From DASPKO01 sp035628055 (GTDB taxonomy: Bacteria > Planctomycetota > Phycisphaerae > Phycisphaerales > UBA1924): DNA of 13,051 bases. Each line of letters starts with the position of its first letter. The first letter of the stretch is position 1. The stretch lies in the NCBI GenBank assembly GCA_035628055.1, contig DASPKO010000098.1:1-13051 (forward strand). Reading direction: 5' to 3'. Position numbers and translations under genes: made by a program. This document shows positions 6,722-12,069 of this stretch, one piece after another. The notes under the pieces were generated by a model that did no database searches, was not told the DNA's origin, and saw nothing but the letters and a program-made list of their open reading frames with translations.

Positions 6722-7084
6722 ATGAGCCATTCCCCCGCGATCCCGGCCGCCCAGCAGCCTCCCGCCCGCGGCGTGCCCTGGGCCCTCTGGGCCAGCGCCT
6801 TCTTCATCGCCGCGGCGATCCTCGTCCAGCTCGGACGCGTCGGCCCCCTGGGCGCCGAGGCCCGGGCCGACGTGGCCAACCAGCTCGCCGGCTTCACCCT
6901 GCTCACCTTCGAGGGCGGGCACGGCGACGTGGTGCTGGTCATGGACAGCCGGGCCGAGGACGTGCTGGTCTACACCGTCGAGAACCAGGACCGCCTCACG
7001 TTCATGGGACGGGAGAGTCTCAAGGACCTCTTCGCCCAGGCCCGCGGCGGGGGCGGGGCGGCCGGCGGCGGGACGCGCCGCTAG
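6722..7084 (+). CDS. Small membrane-anchored protein, paralogue of the previous gene
   Basis: A 120-residue protein with a Pro-rich N-terminus, one transmembrane segment (about 19-38, starting PWALWASAFFIAAAIL) and a small soluble domain, DVVLVMDSRAEDVLVYTV (69-86) then DRLTFMGRESLKDLFAQAR (90-108). It ends in a Gly-rich tail of about 12 residues. The soluble core resembles that of the preceding product, so the two are probably diverged tandem duplicates, one exported and one anchored. GGAG at 6712-6715 sits 6 nt before ATG 6722, and the 12-bp gap to the previous gene argues for co-transcription. Function unknown. The Gly-rich tail is encoded by runs of G that could form a G-quadruplex, a minor point. 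Confidence 0.8.
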   Translation: MSHSPAIPAAQQPPARGVPWALWASAFFIAAAILVQLGRVGPLGAEARADVANQLAGFTLLTFEGGHGDVVLVMDSRAEDVLVYTVENQDRLTFMGRESLKDLFAQARGGGGAAGGGTRR

Positions 7085-7239
7085 CGCCGCGCCGGCTCCC
7101 AGAGCGCCCCGCGCGGTTCCACATAACCCCGGGCGTCTGTCGGTCGGAGCCCTCCCTCCGATGCCCCGGCGGAATCTACTGAAATTGCAAAGGGCGCGAG
7201 GCGTGCCACCCGATCCGTTGTAGCCGCTCCCAGCCCGCC
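7085..7239. other. Intergenic spacer with a short hairpin
   Basis: No gene seen. The arms TCGGAG (7144-7149) and CTCCGA (7156-7161) form a 6-bp stem with a 6-nt loop, without a U-tract. A slightly AT-richer stretch (GGAATCTACTGAAATTGCAA, 7171-7190) just upstream of the amidase gene is a plausible promoter site. A terminator for the small-gene set and a promoter for the amidase are both possible but weak. Confidence 0.35.
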
Positions 7240-7917
7240 ATGCCCCGCCCACCCCGCAACCCCGAACGCTCCCCGCGACGCGCCGGCGCCCTCTCCAGAC
7301 GCGCCCGGGTCTGGCTCTCGCTCACGACCGCGATGACCACCGTCGGCGGGACCCTGCTGCTCCTGGAAGGCCGGCCGGCCCCGCGGCTCGATGGCCTGGC
7401 CCTGGCGCCCCTGGCCGCCACCGGCAGTCCCGCCACGCTCGAGTCCATCTTCGCCACGCGCGCCCCACGCCAGGACGGGCGCTGGCACGGGATCGTCATC
7501 CATCACTCGGGCTCGGCGGTGGGATCGCCCGCGAGCATCGGGGCCCAGCACGAGGCGCGGGGCTTCCGGGGCCTCGGCCACCACTTCGTGATCGGCAACG
7601 GCTCGGGCATGGGCGATGGCGACCTGCACGTCGGGTATCGCTGGCTCGATCAGCTCCCAGGCGCCCACGCGGGCGGGCCCGACGGCGCCTGGCACAACCT
7701 CAACTCGCTGAGCATCTGCCTGGTGGGCGACGGCAACCGCCGCCCCTTCACCGCGGCCCAGTTGCGCCGCCTGGTGGAGCTGACCAGCGTCCTCTGCCGT
7801 GAGCTCGGTCTGCCGCGCGACCGGGTGTACCTCCACAGCGACCTCGCCCCGACCCGCGACCCGGGGATGCTCTTTCCCGCGGTGGAGTTCGCCGAGCAGG
7901 TCCGGGGCGGGAACTAG
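7240..7917 (+). CDS. Membrane-anchored N-acetylmuramoyl-L-alanine amidase (Amidase_2/PGRP type)
   Basis: Zinc enzyme predicted to cut the amide bond between muramic acid and the stem peptide of peptidoglycan, 225 residues. The Amidase_2 core begins with GIVIHHSGS (84-92; zinc ligand His88), continues with GLGHHFVIGNG (111-121), HVGYRW and NLNSLSICLVGDG (153-165), and ends with YLHSDLAPTRDPG (197-209), where His199 and Asp207 are the other expected ligands. The set matches the AmpD/PGRP/T7-lysozyme pattern. The N-terminus is very basic (seven Arg in the first 24) and is followed by one hydrophobic segment (about 25-43), so the enzyme is probably tethered with its catalytic domain in the periplasm. 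ATG 7240 has no Shine-Dalgarno sequence; the basic-plus-hydrophobic start still looks natural. A role in wall remodelling or recycling is inferred. Confidence 0.88.
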   Translation: MPRPPRNPERSPRRAGALSRRARVWLSLTTAMTTVGGTLLLLEGRPAPRLDGLALAPLAATGSPATLESIFATRAPRQDGRWHGIVIHHSGSAVGSPASIGAQHEARGFRGLGHHFVIGNGSGMGDGDLHVGYRWLDQLPGAHAGGPDGAWHNLNSLSICLVGDGNRRPFTAAQLRRLVELTSVLCRELGLPRDRVYLHSDLAPTRDPGMLFPAVEFAEQVRGGN

Positions 7918-7978
7918 CGGGGTGCCGCGGCGGCGCGCGATCGGGTACCCGCGGGTGCCGGGTTGCGGGGATTCCACG

Positions 7979-8007
7979 TTGAACTTGGCCCGGGTGTGGG
8001 TGATACT
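7979..8007 (+). promoter_or_regulatory. Sigma70-type promoter upstream of the kinase
   Basis: TTGAAC (7979-7984) and GATACT (8002-8007) are separated by exactly 17 nt and each differs from consensus at one or two positions. This is the only clear two-box promoter in the window. Transcription would start near 8014, giving a leader of about 220 nt before GTG 8233. Confidence 0.6.
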
Positions 8008-8012
8008 TCCGT

Positions 8013-8030
8013 CCCCGGCTCGGGCCGGGG
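8013..8030 (+). repeat. Perfect stem-loop at the predicted transcript 5' end
   Basis: CCCCGGC (8013-8019) and GCCGGGG (8024-8030) pair perfectly around a 4-nt loop TCGG. Its position at the expected 5' end suggests an RNA-stabilising hairpin. No U-tract follows, so it is not a terminator. Confidence 0.5.
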
Positions 8031-8123
8031 GCATCTCCAGCCGACTCGGAGTCCGAGCACCGGCGCCGTCGAGTCCGGCATGACCGTGGTCGATGAGCAG
8101 TTCGGCCCGGCCAGGCCTGATTC

Positions 8124-8170
8124 TCCGCGACGGCGGATGTGACCATCGCGGCCCGGACTGTCCGCGACGG
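8124..8170 (+). repeat. Two direct copies of TCCGCGACGG
   Basis: An identical 10-mer at 8124-8133 and 8161-8170, spaced 37 nt start to start, in the leader of the kinase gene. It could be a tandem protein-binding site or a local duplication. Function unknown. Confidence 0.4.
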
Positions 8171-8232
8171 AGCCCCGTAGAGTTCAAGCCCCCCTGCCTG
8201 ATGCCGGCGTGTGCCCGAGGAACCGAGCGGAC

Positions 8233-9189
8233 GTGGAACCCAAGAAGAACGGTGAGATGGTCGAGGGGTACCGCGTGCTGTCCGAGCTCGGGCGGGGCGC
8301 GGCGTCGATCATCTACCTGGTCCAGGAGCCCAAGTCCCGCCAGGTCTGGGCCCTCAAGCACGTCGTGAAGGAGAGCCCCAAGGACCAGCGCTTCCTCGAC
8401 CAGACCGAGAGCGAGTATCAGATCGCCAGCCAGCTGAACCACCCGCGGATCCGCCGGGTCGAGAAGATCATCCGCATCAAGCCGCGGATGCTCACCATGG
8501 AGGTCTCCGAGCTCTACCTGGTGATGGAGCTGGTGGACGGGGCCAGCCTGGAGGTCGAGCCGCCGCGCACGTTCGAGGAAGCGGTCTGGATCTTCGAGCA
8601 GCTCGCCGACGCCCTTTCGTACATGAACGCCAAGGGCTACGCGCACGCCGACATGAAGCCCAACAACGTCGTCGTGGATCACAACCTGGACTGCAAGATC
8701 ATCGACCTGGGCCAGAGCTGCAAGATCGGGACGGTCAAGGAGCGGATCCAGGGCACGCCCGACTACATCGCCCCCGAGCAGGTCCATCGGCGCCCGATCA
8801 CCGAGAAGACCGACATCTACAACCTCGGGGCCACGATGTACTGGGTGCTCACGCACCACCACGTGCCCACCGCGCTGGCCAAGGGCGACTCGCTCCTGGG
8901 CTCCCTGGACGACAATCTCATCGAGCGCGCCAGGCCGACCATGGAGTTCAACCAGCGCGTCCCGGAGCTGCTGGACAAGCTGGTGATGGAGTGCGTGGAG
9001 GTCGACCCGGCCAAGCGGCCCGGGAACATGCGCGAGGTCGCCGACCGCCTGAACCTCATCCGCAGCAAGCTCGCCGCCGAGGCCGAGCTGCGCAAGAGCG
9101 GGATGCTCCCGCAGATCGATCCCGAGGCGCTGCGCCTGGACCCGACCGGCCCGGAAAAAAAAAAGCCCCGCGCGCGGGCGACGAGCTGA
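8233..9189 (+). CDS. Hanks-type serine/threonine protein kinase
   Basis: A soluble protein kinase of 318 residues, almost only a kinase domain. Visible elements are the Gly-rich loop LGRGAAS (19-25), invariant Lys42 in WALKHV, alpha-C Glu61, the catalytic loop HADMKPNN (138-145) with Asp140, Lys142 and Asn145, DLG (158-160) in place of DFG, the activation-segment end GTPDYIAPE (174-182) and Asp194 in TDIYNLGA. HAD instead of HRD makes it a non-RD kinase, so activation-loop phosphorylation may not be needed. No transmembrane or sensor domain is seen. GTG 8233 is chosen because GAGG lies upstream at 8217-8220 and MEPKKNGEMVEGYRV is a natural start; GTG 8209 and ATG 8257 are in frame. The last codons run through an A10 tract (9155-9164), after which the frame stops at 9189. 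The next domain lies in the +1 frame, a possible slippage fusion. Confidence 0.9.
   Translation: MEPKKNGEMVEGYRVLSELGRGAASIIYLVQEPKSRQVWALKHVVKESPKDQRFLDQTESEYQIASQLNHPRIRRVEKIIRIKPRMLTMEVSELYLVMELVDGASLEVEPPRTFEEAVWIFEQLADALSYMNAKGYAHADMKPNNVVVDHNLDCKIIDLGQSCKIGTVKERIQGTPDYIAPEQVHRRPITEKTDIYNLGATMYWVLTHHHVPTALAKGDSLLGSLDDNLIERARPTMEFNQRVPELLDKLVMECVEVDPAKRPGNMREVADRLNLIRSKLAAEAELRKSGMLPQIDPEALRLDPTGPEKKKPRARATS
9155..9164 (+). repeat. A10 homopolymer at the kinase/phosphoesterase junction
   Basis: Ten consecutive A in an otherwise extremely GC-rich gene, read as GAA AAA AAA AAG in the kinase frame. Loss of one A joins the kinase frame to the open frame that encodes the metallophosphoesterase. 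Gain of one A instead gives a stop at 9204-9206. Runs of nine or more A are classic sites for RNA polymerase slippage, and also for sequencing or mutational indels. Confidence 0.75.
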
Positions 9190-9190
9190 G

Positions 9191-10138
9191 CCGCCGCGGG
9201 CCGTAGCCGCCGACCCCCTCGCGGCCCTGCTCGCCGACCTCGACCTCAAGAGCGCCGGCTCGGTCATCGCCGCCCTGCACGCCGGGGCCGCCGCGGCCCG
9301 CGGCTCGGCCTGCCGTCGGGGGTGCGTCGATCATCTCCGCGGCCCGGGGCTGCTCATCGCCACGGGCGACCTCCACGACAACCCCCTCCACCTGGCGCGC
9401 CTGGTCCGGGCGGCGCGCCTCGGCGAGCCGGTCGAGAACGGCGCGCCCCGCGCCCATCTGCTGCTGCACGAGATCATCCACGGCGAGAACCTCGTCAACG
9501 GGCTCGACTTCTCCTACCGCCAGCTCACGCGCATCGCCGCCCTCAAGGCCGCCCTTCCGGAGTTCGTCCATCCCATCCTCGCCAATCACGAGCTGGCCCA
9601 GATCACCGGCTCGGGGATCGTCAAGGACGGCGTGCGTGTCGTCGAAGCCTTCAACGAGGCGGTGGCCTACAGCTTCGGCGACGAGGCCGGCCGGGTCCAC
9701 GAGGCGATCGGCGCCTTCATCCGCGCCCTCCCCCTGGCCGTTCGCGGCACGCCCTGCGCCCCCACCCGCCCGGGCGCGGGCGACCTGCTCTGCGCGCACA
9801 GCCTCCCCGGCCCCGAGATGATGGAGCGCTTCGACCCCAAGGTGCTGGAGCGCGAACTGACCGAAGACGACTACGTTCCCCGCCAGGGGGCCGCCCAGCT
9901 CATGACCTGGGGCCGCGGGCACACGCCGGAACTGCTCGAGCGGCTGGCCTCGGCCTGGGGCGTCGCGGTGTTCGTGCTCGGGCACGAGAGGGCCGAGACC
10001 GGCGCGAGGCTCGTCCCCCCCAACGCCGTCGTGCTTAACAGCGACCACGAGAACGGCGTCTATGTGCCCATCCCGCTGGACACGCTGCCCGAACCCCAGG
10101 CCATTTTGGCCGCCGCACGCCCGCTCGCCGGCGCGTGA
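9191..10138 (+). CDS. Calcineurin-like metallophosphoesterase lacking a canonical start codon
   Basis: Metal-dependent phosphatase domain with motifs in the expected order: ATGDLHDN (GDLHDN encoded at 9365-9382), LLLHEIIHG, ANHE (9581-9592, for the usual GNHE), LLCAHSLPG, WGRGHTPE and LGHE, then a conserved-looking tail LNSDHENGVYVPI. The substrate is unknown; a protein phosphatase opposing the adjacent kinase is attractive but unproven. The frame is open from 9053 to the stop at 10138, yet contains no ATG, GTG or TTG before GTG 9632, which lies after the first metal-binding motifs. The left boundary given here is only the region just after the kinase stop. Three explanations remain: translation as a fusion after slippage on the A10 tract, a rare start such as CTG or ATC, or an indel (assembly error or mutation) that broke a real fusion gene. 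GTG 9632 alone would give a non-catalytic fragment. Confidence 0.72.
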   Translation, partial: PPRAVAADPLAALLADLDLKSAGSVIAALHAGAAAARGSACRRGCVDHLRGPGLLIATGDLHDNPLHLARLVRAARLGEPVENGAPRAHLLLHEIIHGENLVNGLDFSYRQLTRIAALKAALPEFVHPILANHELAQITGSGIVKDGVRVVEAFNEAVAYSFGDEAGRVHEAIGAFIRALPLAVRGTPCAPTRPGAGDLLCAHSLPGPEMMERFDPKVLERELTEDDYVPRQGAAQLMTWGRGHTPELLERLASAWGVAVFVLGHERAETGARLVPPNAVVLNSDHENGVYVPIPLDTLPEPQAILAAARPLAGA

Positions 10139-10197
10139 GGGGCGCCCACCCTCCAGAACCCGCGCCCCCGCGCTCCCTGGCGCGGCGTCGGGGGTGG

Positions 10198-10203
10198 TAC
10201 GCT
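10198..10203 (+). promoter_or_regulatory. Candidate -10 element for leaderless lipoprotein gene
   Basis: GG-TACGCT ends 7 nt before ATG 10211, with no Shine-Dalgarno sequence in the gap. The spacing is the same as at 1923 and 6101. Confidence 0.5.
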
Positions 10204-10210
10204 CCGGCGC

Positions 10211-10828
10211 ATGCCCACACGGTCCCGGATGGCGGCGCTCGGCCTCGCGGCCCTGCTGGGTGGTTGCGGGGCGCGCGGCCCGCGCGAGTTCGAGGTCGCG
10301 GCCGGCCACTACGAAGCCACCTTCGACGCGGCCCGCGCGACGCTCCGCGACTGGGGCTTCGAGCTCGACCGCGTCGACGGGCGGGCCGGCGTCATCAGCA
10401 CCCATCCCAAGACCACCGCGGGGGCCGCCACGCCTTGGGACGCCGAGCAGTCATCCCTCCGCGCCGAGCTGGAGGACATGGCCAACCGGCAGCAGCGCCG
10501 CGTGCGCGTCACCTTCGAGCCCGCCGCGCCGGCCGCGGACTGGCAGCCGGGCATCGACCTGCCCGACCCGGAAGGGCCGACCGTGGCGCGGGTCCTGGTG
10601 GTGGTCGAACGGCTCTACCGCCCAGGAATGCGGCTCGAGCCAAGCGCCATCAGCCTCAGCTCTCGCTGGTCGGACCCCGTGCTCATCGACCGGGGCGTTC
10701 AGCCCGGCGCGGAGGTGGTGGTTCGTCAGGACCTGGCCCTGGCCGACCGGTTGGGGGCGGCCATCCGGCGCCGCGCCGGCGCGCCGGTGCCGAGGGGCCC
10801 CGAGCACGCATCATCGTCCGAGCGCTAG
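10211..10828 (+). CDS. Predicted lipoprotein of unknown function
   Basis: A 205-residue protein with a lipoprotein signal: basic start (MPTRSR), hydrophobic MAALGLAAL, then LGGC with Cys19 as the lipidation site. The mature part opens with YEATFDAARATLRDWGFELDRVDGRAGVISTHP (two pieces, 34-50 and 51-66), a pattern seen in small outer-membrane lipoproteins where a conserved Asp-Arg-Val-Asp segment precedes a beta domain. The rest is mixed alpha/beta (ARVLVVVERLYRPG, AEVVVRQDLALADRLGAAIRRR). No enzymatic motif is visible and I do not know its role. ATG 10211 has no ribosome binding site but does have a TACGCT hexamer 7 nt upstream; ATG 10229 in frame is a weaker alternative. It lies 72 bp after the phosphoesterase and converges on the LuxR-type gene with 5 bp between stops. 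Confidence 0.8.
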   Translation: MPTRSRMAALGLAALLGGCGARGPREFEVAAGHYEATFDAARATLRDWGFELDRVDGRAGVISTHPKTTAGAATPWDAEQSSLRAELEDMANRQQRRVRVTFEPAAPAADWQPGIDLPDPEGPTVARVLVVVERLYRPGMRLEPSAISLSSRWSDPVLIDRGVQPGAEVVVRQDLALADRLGAAIRRRAGAPVPRGPEHASSSER

Positions 10829-10833
10829 CCGGG

Positions 10834-11799
10834 TCAGGGCGGGGGCGGATTCGCGGTGAAGCGCCGCGTCGAGGCGTGCTCGCCGTTCACCTCGACCTCC
10901 TCGGCGCCGCGGAGCGATCCGCCGGGCTCGGCGCGGCGTCCCGGTCCCACCGGTCCCAGGTCGATGTGGCCCAGGGCCCGCGCCACCAGGGCCCCGCGCG
11001 TCGAGGCGTTGAGCTTGCGGTGCAGAGCCTTGACATGGTCGTGCACCGTGTGCGGGCTACGCCCCAGCTCCTCGGCGATCTGCCGCACCGATTTGCCCTG
11101 GAGCAGGTGTTCGAGCACGAGCTCCTCACGCGGCGTCAGACGCTGCGCCTCCGAGCTCGGGCTCGAACCAAAGGCCAGCAGTGCGCGACGCGCCAGCGCC
11201 GGCAGGATGGCGTCGATGACCGCGGCGTCCTCGGTCGTCGCGGAGGCCTCCGGAGACGTCAGACCGAACTCGACAAACAGAATGCGATGGTCGTCCGGAT
11301 CGCCCAGGGGCGTTGCGCCCAGCACCACGTCCACCGCGCCCACCTCGCCCCAGCGCTGGCCGATCGGCCCCTCGCGCCAGGGGGCGCCAAGGTCCAGCGT
11401 CTCGACCGGCGCCGCCTGGGGAGTGCTCCGTGACAGCCGTTCCGGCGACCAGCCAAGATTGGCCAGATTCTCGGCCGAGGCCCGCAGCCGCGCCAGCGCG
11501 GGGTGCCCCGGCTCGAGACGCAGGCATGTTGACGAGGCGGTATGCCGCCCCAGCGTCGTGCCGACCTCGGCGAACGAGCACCCGGCGACCCCGGCGGCCT
11601 CGATGAACGAGGGCGTACCCGCCTCCGTCCAGCGCGTGATCATGCACAGCGCGATCGAGGGCTGCTTGACGGTCAGCAGCCCCGCGGCGGCGCGGTCACA
11701 CCAGTCCTGCGTGGGCACGGCAGGGAGCGCCGCAACGGCCTCGGTGGCTCGCACCGCCGCCCGGAACCCCGAGACGCCCGTCCACCCGTGCACGTTCAT
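10834..11799 (-). CDS. LuxR-family transcriptional regulator
   Basis: DNA-binding regulator of 321 residues. The C-terminal LuxR/GerE helix-turn-helix covers about 219-276: the LTPREELVLEHL start, scaffold helix SVRQIAEELG and recognition helix SPHTVHDHVKALHRKL, then ARALG. The first 215 residues are not a response-regulator receiver (no DD...D...K pattern seen). Their length and alternating strands and helices would fit a GAF/PAS-like sensor, with Cys at 34, 52, 74 and 92 as possible sensing residues. A Gly/Pro-rich tail of about 40 residues follows the HTH. ATG 11799 is preferred because GGAGG (11804-11808) lies 4 nt upstream; a GTG at 11910 in frame would add 37 unconvincing residues. The gene diverges from the FAD gene over 270 bp containing two dyads, which may be autoregulatory sites. 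Confidence 0.87.
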   Translation of the reverse strand: MNVHGWTGVSGFRAAVRATEAVAALPAVPTQDWCDRAAAGLLTVKQPSIALCMITRWTEAGTPSFIEAAGVAGCSFAEVGTTLGRHTASSTCLRLEPGHPALARLRASAENLANLGWSPERLSRSTPQAAPVETLDLGAPWREGPIGQRWGEVGAVDVVLGATPLGDPDDHRILFVEFGLTSPEASATTEDAAVIDAILPALARRALLAFGSSPSSEAQRLTPREELVLEHLLQGKSVRQIAEELGRSPHTVHDHVKALHRKLNASTRGALVARALGHIDLGPVGPGRRAEPGGSLRGAEEVEVNGEHASTRRFTANPPPP

Positions 11800-11894
11800 C
11801 CGGCCTCCACAGCCGTCTTCGGGACGAGGATCGGTTCGCCGGCTCGACCGGCCGCATCCCCCCGCCGTCCCGCTCCATGCCTTGGCTTGGCCTG

Positions 11895-11900
11895 AACATA
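11895..11900 (-). promoter_or_regulatory. Possible -10 element for the LuxR-family gene
   Basis: On the minus strand TATGTT follows GTGGTTG. It lies 95 nt upstream of ATG 11799. No good -35 box. The nearest dyad (11922-11939) would overlap the -35 position. Confidence 0.3.
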
Positions 11901-11921
11901 CAACCACCACGGGGCGGACCC

Positions 11922-11939
11922 ATCGGTCGCATCACCGAT
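11922..11939. repeat. Inverted repeat ATCGGT / ACCGAT, possible operator
   Basis: Perfect 6-bp arms at 11922-11927 and 11934-11939 with a 6-nt spacer (CGCATC). The size suits a dimeric HTH regulator. It is located between the divergent promoters, 3 bp from the larger dyad. Confidence 0.45.
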
Positions 11940-11942
11940 TCT

Positions 11943-11972
11943 GGAGAGGTAAGTGCTTAGGCACTTCTCTCC
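11943..11972. repeat. Strong 12-bp stem-loop in divergent spacer
   Basis: The outer arms GGAGAG (11943-11948) and CTCTCC (11967-11972) and inner arms AAGTGC (11951-11956) and GCACTT (11961-11966) are all perfectly complementary. There is only a GT bulge (11949-11950) and the loop TTAG. This is far above chance for the region and the sequence is unlike its GC-rich surroundings. It could be an operator, an RNA hairpin, or a mobile palindromic repeat. It cannot terminate either flanking gene, as both point away from it. Confidence 0.6.
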
Positions 11973-12022
11973 GCCGGGCGCGGGCACACCTCCCACCACC
12001 CGCCCCGACACGCCCGGGCGGA

Positions 12023-12028
12023 TACCCT
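12023..12028 (+). promoter_or_regulatory. Possible -10 element for the FAD oxidoreductase gene
   Basis: GA-TACCCT lies 41 nt before GTG 12070. The resulting leader would include the GGAG ribosome binding site at 12057-12060. No clear -35 box. Confidence 0.35.
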
Positions 12029-12069
12029 CTCTGCCCGTCCACCCGACCCCGGCTCCGGAGCGTCACCCC

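Larger units (their letters stand above)
7918..8232. other. Intergenic region holding promoter and structured leader of the kinase gene
   Basis: No gene recognised. After the amidase stop there is a GGGTACCC palindrome (7943-7950), a sigma70-type promoter (7979-8007), a perfect 7-bp hairpin (8013-8030), the near-palindrome CTCGGA-G-TCCGAG (8045-8057) and a 10-base direct repeat TCCGCGACGG (8124-8133 and 8161-8170). A second weak hexamer TAGAGT (8178-8183) might be a nearer -10. Short open frames here are low-complexity shadows. Confidence 0.5.
11800..12069. other. Divergent intergenic region, LuxR gene / FAD oxidoreductase gene
   Basis: No gene seen. It holds a possible minus-strand -10 (TATGTT, 11895-11900), two inverted repeats (11922-11939 and 11943-11972), a possible plus-strand -10 (TACCCT, 12023-12028) and ribosome binding sites for both flanking genes. 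It is clearly less GC-rich than the coding DNA around 11890-11970. Confidence 0.55.

Noticed and set aside
7048..7073. G-run segment as a regulatory G-quadruplex
   Set aside because: It encodes the Gly-rich tail of the 6722-7084 product; G-runs are expected in such GC-rich coding DNA and nothing else supports a regulatory role.
7144..7161. Hairpin as an intrinsic terminator
   Set aside because: The stem is only 6 bp and no U-tract follows, so it is kept only as a short hairpin in the spacer.
7081..9267. Minus-strand open frame of 728 codons opposite the amidase and kinase
   Set aside because: Antisense shadow; rich in repeated Leu/Val/Asp/His patterns typical of reverse-strand reading of GC-rich genes.
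9322..10038. GTG 9322 open frame as the real gene downstream of the kinase
   Set aside because: It is in the wrong frame relative to the GDLHDN/ANHE/GHT motifs and its product is Arg/Pro-rich low complexity.
10135..11433. Plus-strand open frame covering the lipoprotein gene and antisense of the LuxR gene
   Set aside because: Both strands here are explained by better genes, the lipoprotein with a lipobox and the LuxR-type HTH. The translation has no domain.
11800..11910. N-terminal extension of the LuxR-type regulator to GTG 11910
   Set aside because: The extra 37 residues are not domain-like, while ATG 11799 has a GGAGG site 4 nt upstream.
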